This document shows, piece after piece, positions 7,230-14,377 of a DNA stretch of 15,682 nucleotides; position 1 is the first letter of the stretch; every line of letters starts with the position of its first letter. The notes beneath the pieces were generated by a model that was given only the letters and a program-made list of their open reading frames with translations, was not told the origin of the DNA and ran no database searches. This stretch comes from Phycisphaeraceae bacterium. GTDB taxonomy: Bacteria; Planctomycetota; Phycisphaerae; Phycisphaerales; UBA1924. A program made the translations under genes and the position numbers. The stretch lies in assembly GCA_009827215.1 (NCBI GenBank), contig WUAJ01000033.1, forward strand, positions 1 to 15,682. The letters run 5' to 3'.

Positions 7230-7249
7230 TGCACAGCGTTCGGATGCGG

Positions 7250-7255
7250 TACAAT
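7250..7255 (+). promoter_or_regulatory. Putative -10 box (TACAAT) of a leaderless promoter for the bPH2-CoaE gene
   Basis: TACAAT, one base from the TATAAT consensus, lies 6 nt before the ATG at 7262. Transcription would start at about the first of the consecutive ATG codons. No Shine-Dalgarno is seen. Confidence 0.4.
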
Positions 7256-7261
7256 TGAGCG

Positions 7262-8392
7262 ATGATGATGCAGCACGCTGAGTCTGGGACCAACGAGGAG
7301 CGGGTGATCTACGACGATCGTCCGCATCCGGTGTTCATCGTCACCCAGTCCTGGCGCTGGATCGTGTTCGGGGTGCTGATCTGGGGGTTGATGATCTGGC
7401 TCGATGGTCAGCAGCCGGGATACGGCTTGGTGTTCTTGGGATGGGGGGTGATGCTGCTGGTTCTGATTCGGCTCGTTTTCGCGGCGATTGATCGAGCGGT
7501 GCGTGTGCATCGCTTGACGGATCAACGGATTGTCAGTCGATTCGGAATCCTGTCCACGGTCCGATCGGAGATGAAGCTTGAGAAGGTCCAGCATCTTGTT
7601 GTCGTGCGGACACTTGTGGAGCGGATCTTCGGGATCGGAGCCGTGGGGGTGAGCAGTGCCGGGACAGGGAATGTGGAGATCGTCTGGAGAGGTGTGGAGG
7701 ACCCTGAGCGGATCCGCGCAATGATCCAGGACGCTGTGGAAGGCGTTGGGGGTCGGATGCGTGGGGGTAGAAAATCCTCAGCGATGCCTGTGATCGGATT
7801 GGTCGGAGGGATCGGTTCAGGGAAGTCCACAGTTGCGAAAGCGTTCGAGGATTTGGGGTGTGTGGTCTCGGATTCAGACAAGAGCGGTGCAGCGGCACTC
7901 AAGCAGCCGACGGTGGTCAAGGAGCTGGTCTCGTGGTGGGGGGATGAGATCCTGGACGAGTCGGGGGGGGTGGATCGCAAGAAAGTCGCTCAGATCGTGT
8001 TCAGGGATCGTGACGCGAGGACCAAGCTCGAGGGGCTGGTGCATCCGCTGATCCACAAGGATCGGCACGAGCTGATCGAAAAAGCTCGCTCGGATGGGGG
8101 GATCCGCGCCGTGATCGTCGATGCTCCGCTGCTGTATGAAGCGGGGGTGGATAGCGAGTGTGATGCCGTGGTCTTTGTGCAGACTCCCAAGCGGATGCGT
8201 GTTCAGAGGGTGTCTGAGGGGCGTGGATGGGACGAATCTGAGCTGGATCGTCGAGAAAAAGCCCAGATGGGACTTGAACAAAAGAGAGATAGGGCCGATT
8301 ATGTAGTAGCCAACGGCGGCACGAAGAATGAGCTGCCGGCTCAGGTATCCCGGATTCTTGAAGAGATCGAGCGGAACCTGGGTGCGAGCTGA
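7262..8392 (+). CDS. coaE: Fusion of membrane bPH2 (YdbS-like PH) domain with dephospho-CoA kinase CoaE
   Basis: One uninterrupted 376-codon frame holds two complete proteins. Residues 1-174 have two membrane helices (about 32-47 and 53-75) and then a bacterial PH domain of the YdbS/YdbT type, with VHRLTDQRIVSRFGILSTVR at 82-101 and the closing strands VGVSSAGTGNVEIVWRGVED at about 128-147. Residues 175-376 are a full CoaE, which phosphorylates dephospho-CoA in the last step of CoA synthesis. It shows a P-loop at 182-190 (GGIGSGKST), SDSD at 203-206, VHPLI at 260-264, DAPLLYEAG at 287-295 and a lid region GRGWDESELDRRE at 320-332. The usual CoaE start Met is residue 175 (ATG at 7784), with only a distant G-rich stretch upstream, so an internal start is possible but poorly supported. 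As read, the kinase would be tethered to the cytoplasmic membrane. It is divergent from pgi. Confidence 0.92.
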   Translation: MMMQHAESGTNEERVIYDDRPHPVFIVTQSWRWIVFGVLIWGLMIWLDGQQPGYGLVFLGWGVMLLVLIRLVFAAIDRAVRVHRLTDQRIVSRFGILSTVRSEMKLEKVQHLVVVRTLVERIFGIGAVGVSSAGTGNVEIVWRGVEDPERIRAMIQDAVEGVGGRMRGGRKSSAMPVIGLVGGIGSGKSTVAKAFEDLGCVVSDSDKSGAAALKQPTVVKELVSWWGDEILDESGGVDRKKVAQIVFRDRDARTKLEGLVHPLIHKDRHELIEKARSDGGIRAVIVDAPLLYEAGVDSECDAVVFVQTPKRMRVQRVSEGRGWDESELDRREKAQMGLEQKRDRADYVVANGGTKNELPAQVSRILEEIERNLGAS

Positions 8393-8409
8393 ATCCTGTT
8401 GATATCCAA

Positions 8410-8444
8410 ATACGGCTGCTTCGAAGCGTTGTTGTTCGCCGTAT
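8410..8444 (+). terminator. Stem-loop after coaE: possible terminator or part of the rho leader
   Basis: ATACGGC (8410-8416) pairs perfectly with GCCGTAT (8438-8444), enclosing a second small hairpin GCTTCGAAGC (8418-8427). The pyrimidine-rich CTTCTTTCCTT follows directly. It begins 17 nt after the coaE stop and could end that transcript. The T run is broken, so an attenuator-like leader structure for rho is an equal alternative. Confidence 0.3.
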
Positions 8445-8463
8445 CTTCTTTCCTTACACCGAT

Positions 8464-8523
8464 ATGAGTCATGTTCTTTCTGAGCCGGTGCTGAAGAGCG
8501 CTCGGCATGCGGACCCTTGCTGA
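8464..8523 (+). CDS. Possible 19-codon leader ORF of rho
   Basis: An ATG at 8464 opens a 19-residue frame (MSHVLSEPVLKSARHADPC). Its TGA at 8521-8523 overlaps an ATG at 8523 (TGATG), and that ATG is in frame with rho. E. coli rho also has a short leader ORF, so regulation by a translated leader is plausible. The upstream sequence lacks a clear Shine-Dalgarno, and an ORF this short can occur by chance. Confidence 0.25.
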   Translation: MSHVLSEPVLKSARHADPC

Positions 8524-8538
8524 TGAGCGACCGCTCAT
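8523..8538 (+). promoter_or_regulatory. Perfect inverted repeat in the rho leader, covering an alternative start codon
   Basis: ATGAGCG and CGCTCAT are separated by only 2 nt (16 bases in all). The first arm contains the in-frame ATG at 8523 that overlaps the stop of the 19-codon ORF. It could be an operator, or RNA that hides this start. A 2-nt loop is too tight for full pairing as a hairpin, so a dimer-binding DNA site is the more natural reading. Confidence 0.35.
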
Positions 8539-8570
8539 GGGGTCCATCGAGAACACACACGGGGAATCCG

Positions 8571-10328
8571 ATGAGTAAAGCGACCGAAGTAGCCGACAAG
8601 AGCGCCAAGGGGTCTACTGCGTCCAAGAAGAAGGCCGCGAAAAAGAAGACCACCAAGAAGACGACGAAGAAAGCTGCGGCGAGCAAGAACGAGCCCAAAG
8701 CTGATTCGGACACCACAGCCGAGAACAAGGTCGAGGCGAAGTCTGAAACCAAGACTGAGACGGCGACACAGTCTCAATCCAACTCAGAATCAAGTTCGTC
8801 CGGTTCTGGTGATTCGGGATCCCAGTCTAAGGGGGGCGACAACGGATCAGGTGATGGTGGTGGGGACGGCAGCTCTCGTCGCCGGAAACGCAAAAAGCGT
8901 CGAGGTTCCGGCGGATCAAACAACAACGGCGGTCAACAGAATCGTCAGAATAAGCGTCAGCGTTCCTCATTCAACTACGGCGTTCTTCCATCAGATGAAG
9001 AACTCGAACGCGAAGCCGAGGAACTCGAACGCATCGTTGCTGCATCTGGTGGGAAGATGATCGAAGAGGGCATCACCCTCAATGATCTCCAGAAGATGAA
9101 GATCGACGAGGTCTTCGAGGTCGCGGAAAAGGAAGGGCTCGAGGACTTCCATCAGATCCCGAAGCAGGACCTGATCTTCAAGATCCTCAAGACCCGTGCC
9201 GCAAAGCAAGGCATCATGTTCGGCGAGGGGTCGCTCCAGATCATGAGCGATGGGTTCGGATTCCTGCGGAGTCCTGAGCTCTCGTACCTGCCTGGTCCGG
9301 ATGATATTTATGTGTCTCCATCGCAGATCCGTCGCTTCGGTCTTCGCCGAGGGATGACGGTACGGGGCGCGATCCGTCCTCCGAAGGAGTCGGAGCGGTA
9401 CTTTGCGCTGCTCAAGGTGGAGACGGTCAACGATCGTGATCCGCAGCAGATCCATGATCTGGTGAACTTCGAGGACATGGTCCCGATGCACCCTGAGGAG
9501 CGATTCTTGATGGAGACCGAACCCGATTCGATCGAGACGCGGATCGTGGATCTGGTCGCGCCGATCGGGAAGGGGCAGCGGGCGCTGATCGTCGCGCCGC
9601 CTCGTACTGGTAAGACGGTGCTGCTCCAGAAGATGACCAAGTCAATCTCAGCGAACTTCCCGGATACCAAGATCTTCGTGCTGCTCGTCGACGAGCGTCC
9701 GGAAGAAGTGACGGACTTTAAGCGCAATGTTGCTGATGGAGTTGAGGTGGTCGCATCGACCTTCGACGAGCAATCGTCGCGCCACGTCGCAGTCGCGGAG
9801 ATGGTCATCGAGAAAGCGAAGCGTCTGGTTGAGTACGGCGAGGACGTCGTGATCTTCCTCGATTCGATCACTCGATTGGCTCGCGCGTACAACAACGAGA
9901 TCCCACACTCTGGAAAGATCATGACCGGCGGTCTGGACTCCAATGCGCTCCAGCGTCCCAAGAAGTTCTTCGGCGCTGCTCGTGCGATCGAGCGTGGTGG
10001 TTCGCTGACCATCATCGGCACGGCTCTGGTGGATACTGGGTCCAAGATGGACGAGGTGATCTTCGAAGAGTTCAAGGGTACTGGTAACTCCGAACTGCAT
10101 CTGGATCGTCGACTCGTTGAGAAGCGGATCTATCCCGCGATCGATGTCGCGGCATCGGGTACACGCCGCGAGGAGCTGCTCATGGATCCGAAGGAACTGG
10201 AGCTGGTGTACCGACTGCGGAAGGTCCTCGCGGACATGAACGTGGTCGAAGCGATGGAGCTGCTCAAGTCCAGACTCGGGAAGCACAAGACCAACGCTGA
10301 GTTCCTGATGGCGATGGCATTGGGCTGA
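8571..10328 (+). CDS. rho: Transcription termination factor Rho with long basic N-terminal extension
   Basis: Rho is the hexameric RNA helicase that ends transcription on untranslated RNA. The product is 585 residues against about 420 in E. coli. The extra part is residues 1-135: a Lys/Ala/Thr block (18-40), an acidic Ser/Thr/Gln block (40-80), a Gly/Asp/Ser stretch and a basic RRRKRKKRRG block (103-112) followed by an Asn/Gln run. Then come the Rho N-terminal helical domain (about 166-210), the RNA-binding DGFGFLR (227-233), Walker A PPRTGKT (343-349), Walker B VVIFLDSITR (426-435) and the Q/R-loop region (453-471). All ATPase and RNA-contact motifs are intact. The ATG at 8571 has GGGGAA 4 nt upstream of it; an in-frame ATG at 8523 would add 16 residues. 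Disordered insertions in this position are known in several phyla and bind extra RNA. Confidence 0.97.
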   Translation: MSKATEVADKSAKGSTASKKKAAKKKTTKKTTKKAAASKNEPKADSDTTAENKVEAKSETKTETATQSQSNSESSSSGSGDSGSQSKGGDNGSGDGGGDGSSRRRKRKKRRGSGGSNNNGGQQNRQNKRQRSSFNYGVLPSDEELEREAEELERIVAASGGKMIEEGITLNDLQKMKIDEVFEVAEKEGLEDFHQIPKQDLIFKILKTRAAKQGIMFGEGSLQIMSDGFGFLRSPELSYLPGPDDIYVSPSQIRRFGLRRGMTVRGAIRPPKESERYFALLKVETVNDRDPQQIHDLVNFEDMVPMHPEERFLMETEPDSIETRIVDLVAPIGKGQRALIVAPPRTGKTVLLQKMTKSISANFPDTKIFVLLVDERPEEVTDFKRNVADGVEVVASTFDEQSSRHVAVAEMVIEKAKRLVEYGEDVVIFLDSITRLARAYNNEIPHSGKIMTGGLDSNALQRPKKFFGAARAIERGGSLTIIGTALVDTGSKMDEVIFEEFKGTGNSELHLDRRLVEKRIYPAIDVAASGTRREELLMDPKELELVYRLRKVLADMNVVEAMELLKSRLGKHKTNAEFLMAMALG

Positions 10329-10393
10329 TTGAATCTCGAGCAGAGCGTGGTTTCTGAAGAACCCCGATCGGCTTGATGTGGTACACTCAACTG

Positions 10394-10415
10394 GCGTATC
10401 TATGGATGGATACGC
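10394..10415 (+). repeat. Inverted repeat between rho and the envelope operon
   Basis: GCGTATC (10394-10400) and GATACGC (10409-10415) form a perfect 7-bp stem with an 8-nt loop. No T run follows, so it is not a classical terminator. An 11-codon frame (ATG at 10402, stop 10435-10437) starts inside its loop. It may be an operator or mRNA leader structure for the 10441 gene. Confidence 0.3.
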
Positions 10416-10440
10416 AATGTACGAGCTTCCTGAATGAGCA

Positions 10441-10833
10441 ATGTCGAGTATGTCGAAACTCGCGCCAGAAACAGTCAATCACATTGATCATGTACCGGAT
10501 CGTTTGGATATGAGTGGTGCGATCTCCGTTTTGGCGCGCTTGCTCGGCGCGAGCGCCTGGTCCACGGCACTTGCTGTGATTGGGTTGTGGATTTTGATAG
10601 ATGACTCGCTTCCTGGATTTCTTGGGAATCTTGGAAAGCTAGAGCAGATTCTGGTCGGCATCGGGATGCTCTGCGGCGGACAGTTGGTATTCCTGCACTT
10701 TGTTGCTGAGCGTGTATTTTTACGCACCCCTCGTGTGTTGAGTATGCGAGTGCACTGGGTGCTGATCGGTATGGGCGCTTTGTGTTTCGTGTTGGTCGTC
10801 GCAGGGCGCCTGATGGATGGAGGGTTGGCATGA
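10441..10833 (+). CDS. Small three-helix membrane protein, unknown function
   Basis: This 130-residue protein has three predicted membrane helices at about 38-54, 68-87 and 104-122, with a soluble N-terminus of about 35 residues and almost no C-terminal tail. I recognise no family motif. Charged residues flank the helices (RTPR at 95-98 between helices 2 and 3), consistent with an inner-membrane protein. Two in-frame ATGs are possible, at 10441 and 10450; neither has a strong Shine-Dalgarno, and the first was taken. Its TGA overlaps the ATG of the next gene (ATGA at 10830-10833), so it is very probably cotranslated with the exported TPR protein, perhaps as its membrane partner. That pairing is inferred from gene order alone. 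Confidence 0.75.
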   Translation: MSSMSKLAPETVNHIDHVPDRLDMSGAISVLARLLGASAWSTALAVIGLWILIDDSLPGFLGNLGKLEQILVGIGMLCGGQLVFLHFVAERVFLRTPRVLSMRVHWVLIGMGALCFVLVVAGRLMDGGLA

Positions 10834-13331
10834 TTCAACTTGGTCGTATACTGGTCATCGTCACAACCACGCTGGCTATAAGTCAATCGCACGCTCAGGT
10901 CAGCGGACAACTCGCATCCGATGCGGTTGAGACTGTCGCGGGGTTGGATCTATCGCTCAACGAGCCGGTCACTCCTGAGGATTATGAGCTCGCGATGTAC
11001 TTGCTCGCGATGGCGACTGATCTCGATCCGAGCGATACGGATCTCGCTCGTTCCCTGGTTGAAGCCGCTTGGCTCGCGGGTGATCAAGAGTCTGTCATAC
11101 GAGCAACACGCTTGGTCGTTCGTAATGATCCGCGAGACACGGTTGCTCAGTTACGATTAATCAGCTCAATCATCAATCGCCAACAGACCGCAGAAGCTCG
11201 TGTCAAAGCATACGAACGCTTCCTCGGTCCTGAGGGACAATCAATCGATCCCGCTGTACGATCAAGATTGATGTTGGATCTCGCGTTGCTTGAGCGGGAG
11301 CGTGGCAACGACACCGAGTTTCTTGTGGCACTTCGTAAGTCCGCGAAGCTTGATCCATCGCATAAAGCAGCTCAGTCATTGGTCGCTCAGCAGTACTCTC
11401 ATCAGATAGAAGATGCGGCGACTCGCATGCGTCTGCAGATGCGCGTGCTGAACTCTGATCCGCTTGATCCTCATGTGCATCTGTCGATCGCAAGAATGTG
11501 TGCCGCGGAAGGCGCAACGGATGCGGCTTGGAGATTCCTGAACAATGCGATCAGGATTTATAAAACGGATGTCGGTCAGGTACCATCACTGTTGCAGGAA
11601 CAACAGTTGTCATTGCTCTGGCAATACGAAGGTCCCGATGCGATCATCGAGGAGTTAAATCCTTCGCTTGCCGATGAGCGTGCCACGCTCAAGGCACGCA
11701 TCGAATCTCGACTCGCGGCGAGTGAACCGATTGATGACTTGCAGCGCCCAGAAGAAATCCGATACGACCGCGGGATCGATCAGATTCGATTGCTCGCGGC
11801 ATTCAGTCTCGGAGATCAAGAGACAGTTGATTCGGTATTAATCGACCTGAGGAACGGGCTCAACGCGTTCTATGAGGAAGCTCAGGAAAGAATGAAGCAG
11901 CGCGGTGCGAACCGCATGCAGATCTTGGCTGAATACCTCAAAGAAGTTGTGGGGTATCAGACGATGCGTGCTATCGTTGGTATTGAGCAGGAAGTCATCG
12001 AGACGGATATGAAGCGGATTATCGAGAACGCTCCGGAGCTCGAGCCGTTCTTTCAGCCGTTTGAACCGTTTAGTCGTTTCGCTGGTGGAGAGTATGAAAT
12101 CGCAAAGAAGCAAGCGACGGACACGCTCGCGAGGTCCGGACCTCGAGATCTCATCATTGCGATTTCCAGCGAACGGCTAGGTCAGACTGATGAAGCGATC
12201 GAGATTTATACTCAGCTCACACTGGATTATGCGTTAGAAGCCGCTGGCGCCTATGCGCGTACACGCTTGGAGGAGTTGACAGCGGGAGAAAGTCAGATCA
12301 CTGAGGAAGGCGAGCTTATGCAAGAGCTCGCTTCAAACATTCCGCAGTGGTTTGAGAAAATGATCACCAATCCCGAGAACACGATGGCGCTCAACATCGT
12401 GCCAACGAAGGACAGCTTTGAGCACGGCGAGCATGCCGGACTCAGGATTGAACTCACCAATCGTTCAACTCTTCCTCTCTCGCTTGGGAGCTCGAGCCCA
12501 ATCGACTCAAACTTCTTAATCGTGCCTGGATTTAGAGAGATCCAGAGTCGATTCCGAGGTACTGGAAGTGCGAAAGTGCTCGATCTCGGAAGAAGGCTCA
12601 GGCTCAAACCGCTCGAGACGGTGACCTTTGAGATAGATCCAGACACAGTGCAGACGCGTTGGTTGATCCATTCGCAACCACAGTCCGTCGTTCGTCAGCG
12701 ATGGCGTGCGTTGCAAGGATTCAAGCCGCTCCCAAGAGGTGGTCTCGTGAACTCGCCATTTGGATTGGTGAGCGAGACTTCCTTGGTGACTCGAAAGGTT
12801 CTGCCTGAAGCGAAGGCAAGCGTGACTGCATTGGTTGACGGGATCGGATCGACTGAACACGAACGATTCCGGCGATCGGTCGCTGGCATTACATCAGTGA
12901 TGTATCGCCCGGATCTGCGCCCTGACTTAGGTGAGAGTGACTTTGATCAGGTTATTGAAGCGCTCTGGAACGCGTACGAGAATGCGGATACCACAACGAA
13001 GATCTGGATGCTTGGTAAGCTCCCTGTTCGGGCAACAGCGCCGGCATTGGACTCATTCGATCAACGCGTTCAGCAAGCACTGACTTCCGATTCACTCATC
13101 GATCCCGAGATAGACTCGACATTGGTAACCATGGTGTTGATGACTCGAGTGCGCGAAGCGGATTCGCCAATCTTTGATGTCGCCGAGGTCCATCCTGATA
13201 CGCGTGTGCGACGAATCGCGGAGTTGGTTAAACAGCGGATCGAACAGTTTGAGCAGTCCTATGTTGAGGTGAATCAGCCGTTCACGACATTTGTCCCTGA
13301 TTCGAGTGATCCGGGATCTGACGATTTCTGA
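10830..13331 (+). CDS. Exported TPR-repeat protein, unknown function
   Basis: This 833-residue protein starts with a Sec signal peptide (MIQLGRILVIVTTTLAISQS then HA, cleavage likely after residue 22). Residues about 45-250 and 400-490 are helical pairs of the tetratricopeptide type (for example YELAMYLLAMATDLDPSDTD and RFLNNAIRIY), pointing to a protein-protein scaffold. Residues about 510-665 look like a beta-sandwich (ALNIVPTKDSF, GLRIELTNRS, LKPLETVTFEID), a pattern of domains that bind or stabilise secreted partners. The C-terminal 160 residues are helical again and end in an acidic tail. I cannot assign a function. The ATG overlaps the stop of the preceding membrane-protein gene and has GGAGGG upstream, which decides the start over the longer frame from 10782. 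It is probably periplasmic. Confidence 0.85.
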   Translation: MIQLGRILVIVTTTLAISQSHAQVSGQLASDAVETVAGLDLSLNEPVTPEDYELAMYLLAMATDLDPSDTDLARSLVEAAWLAGDQESVIRATRLVVRNDPRDTVAQLRLISSIINRQQTAEARVKAYERFLGPEGQSIDPAVRSRLMLDLALLERERGNDTEFLVALRKSAKLDPSHKAAQSLVAQQYSHQIEDAATRMRLQMRVLNSDPLDPHVHLSIARMCAAEGATDAAWRFLNNAIRIYKTDVGQVPSLLQEQQLSLLWQYEGPDAIIEELNPSLADERATLKARIESRLAASEPIDDLQRPEEIRYDRGIDQIRLLAAFSLGDQETVDSVLIDLRNGLNAFYEEAQERMKQRGANRMQILAEYLKEVVGYQTMRAIVGIEQEVIETDMKRIIENAPELEPFFQPFEPFSRFAGGEYEIAKKQATDTLARSGPRDLIIAISSERLGQTDEAIEIYTQLTLDYALEAAGAYARTRLEELTAGESQITEEGELMQELASNIPQWFEKMITNPENTMALNIVPTKDSFEHGEHAGLRIELTNRSTLPLSLGSSSPIDSNFLIVPGFREIQSRFRGTGSAKVLDLGRRLRLKPLETVTFEIDPDTVQTRWLIHSQPQSVVRQRWRALQGFKPLPRGGLVNSPFGLVSETSLVTRKVLPEAKASVTALVDGIGSTEHERFRRSVAGITSVMYRPDLRPDLGESDFDQVIEALWNAYENADTTTKIWMLGKLPVRATAPALDSFDQRVQQALTSDSLIDPEIDSTLVTMVLMTRVREADSPIFDVAEVHPDTRVRRIAELVKQRIEQFEQSYVEVNQPFTTFVPDSSDPGSDDF

Positions 13332-13354
13332 TTGAACGCGTCTTGAGGGCTCGC

Positions 13355-14377
13355 ATGGGGATATCCGATCCAGGCAATGAAATAGAACCTCAGAGCAATC
13401 TGAGTGGATGCGAGTCGGACGATTCGATACAACGGAAGTCGCGTACACGATCTGTCGTGATGTTCACGATCAGTATGCTTCTGCTCTCAGGTGCAGCATA
13501 CTTTGTGTACCAAGGAACCAACGGGCTCGAAGGGGTCTGGGATTCGCTTCGGTCGGCTCCAGTTTGGATGCTCGTGCTGATCGTTCTTGGACCACTCGGG
13601 AACCACTGGTCGGTTTCGATGTGCTTGCAGGCGCTTCAGTCACGGCACGGCAAGGTTGGTGTGCGCGAGATGTTTGTGCTCGTTGGGAGCGCATGGTTAT
13701 TCAACTACCTCCCAATGCGTCCCGGATTGATCGGAAGGATTGGGTATCACAAAGCGATCAATAAAATTCGACTGCGTGACTCGCTCGAGTCCTCGATCTG
13801 GTCAGGTGTGCTCGCGGGAGTCGCGAACGGCGTGATCCTGCTCGCAGCGCTGGTCATGATCGAACTCCCGAATCAATGGTCGATCGTGATTCCGTTGATT
13901 CCGGTAGTGATGATGTTTGCGAGTGTGCCACTGATGCCGGGACGCAAGACTCGGCTGTTGATGAAAGCACTCGCGTTCAGACAGATCGATGTGATCATCT
14001 GGTTAGGGCGCTATTGGCTCGCTTTTGAAGTCCTTGGGATGGAAGTGGGAATCGGAGACATCGCGATCATCAGCGCTGTTTCGCAGCTCGCTTCGCTCAT
14101 GCCTTTGACTGGATCGGGGATCGGATTCCGTGAGTGGGGGGTCGGACTCACGGCTTCAGCGGGTGGTCACACGATGAGCACCGCGATCGCGGCGGACCTC
14201 ATCAATCGAGCCGCGGAAACGCTGATCGTGGTTCCTGTGGGTTTGGTATGCACGGCTCTGGTCGCTCGTCATTGGAAAGGGAAGCGGGATCTGGCGCAGC
14301 TGCAGACAGGACTATCCGAAGACGATACGCGTCCCGATCCCGATCAAAAGGACACATCCGGGGACCGCGCCGAGTAG
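13355..14377 (+). CDS. Flippase-like membrane protein (UPF0104 / LPG-synthase transmembrane type)
   Basis: This 340-residue multi-pass membrane protein has a soluble acidic N-terminus (1-33) and about eight hydrophobic segments (near 34-52, 69-90, 105-118, 147-170, 175-194, 210-227, 235-252 and 275-303). A charged C-terminal tail follows. Marker stretches are LFNYLPMRPGLIGRIGYHKA at 115-134 and LMPLTGSGIGFREWGVGL at 248-265. They resemble the conserved NxLP-R-G and PGGxGxRE motifs of the UPF0104/LPG-synthase transmembrane family, which includes lipid or glycolipid translocases. No synthase domain is attached. The ATG at 13355 has GAGGG 7 nt upstream; a TTG at 13343 is the alternative. It follows the TPR gene by 23 nt, so the three genes form a likely operon concerned with the envelope. 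Its 3' end overlaps the convergent GldG-like gene by 66 bp. Confidence 0.75.
   Translation: MGISDPGNEIEPQSNLSGCESDDSIQRKSRTRSVVMFTISMLLLSGAAYFVYQGTNGLEGVWDSLRSAPVWMLVLIVLGPLGNHWSVSMCLQALQSRHGKVGVREMFVLVGSAWLFNYLPMRPGLIGRIGYHKAINKIRLRDSLESSIWSGVLAGVANGVILLAALVMIELPNQWSIVIPLIPVVMMFASVPLMPGRKTRLLMKALAFRQIDVIIWLGRYWLAFEVLGMEVGIGDIAIISAVSQLASLMPLTGSGIGFREWGVGLTASAGGHTMSTAIAADLINRAAETLIVVPVGLVCTALVARHWKGKRDLAQLQTGLSEDDTRPDPDQKDTSGDRAE

Noticed and set aside
7219..7293. 25-residue N-terminal extension of pgi
   Set aside because: It would overlap the divergent bPH2-CoaE gene and does not look like a PGI N-terminus; the ATG at 7218 fits family length.
6671..7594. 307-codon minus-strand frame over pgi and the bPH2 domain
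   Set aside because: His/Arg/Pro/Gln-rich translation typical of an out-of-frame shadow of GC-rich coding DNA.
7874..8752. 292-codon minus-strand frame with a hydrophobic N-terminus
   Set aside because: The apparent membrane segment (Phe/Val/Leu-rich) is the antisense image of the Lys-rich start of rho. It also spans the coaE-rho junction.
10329..10370. Rho-independent terminator after rho
   Set aside because: GGTT/AACC around 10350-10364 gives only a 4-bp stem without a T run.
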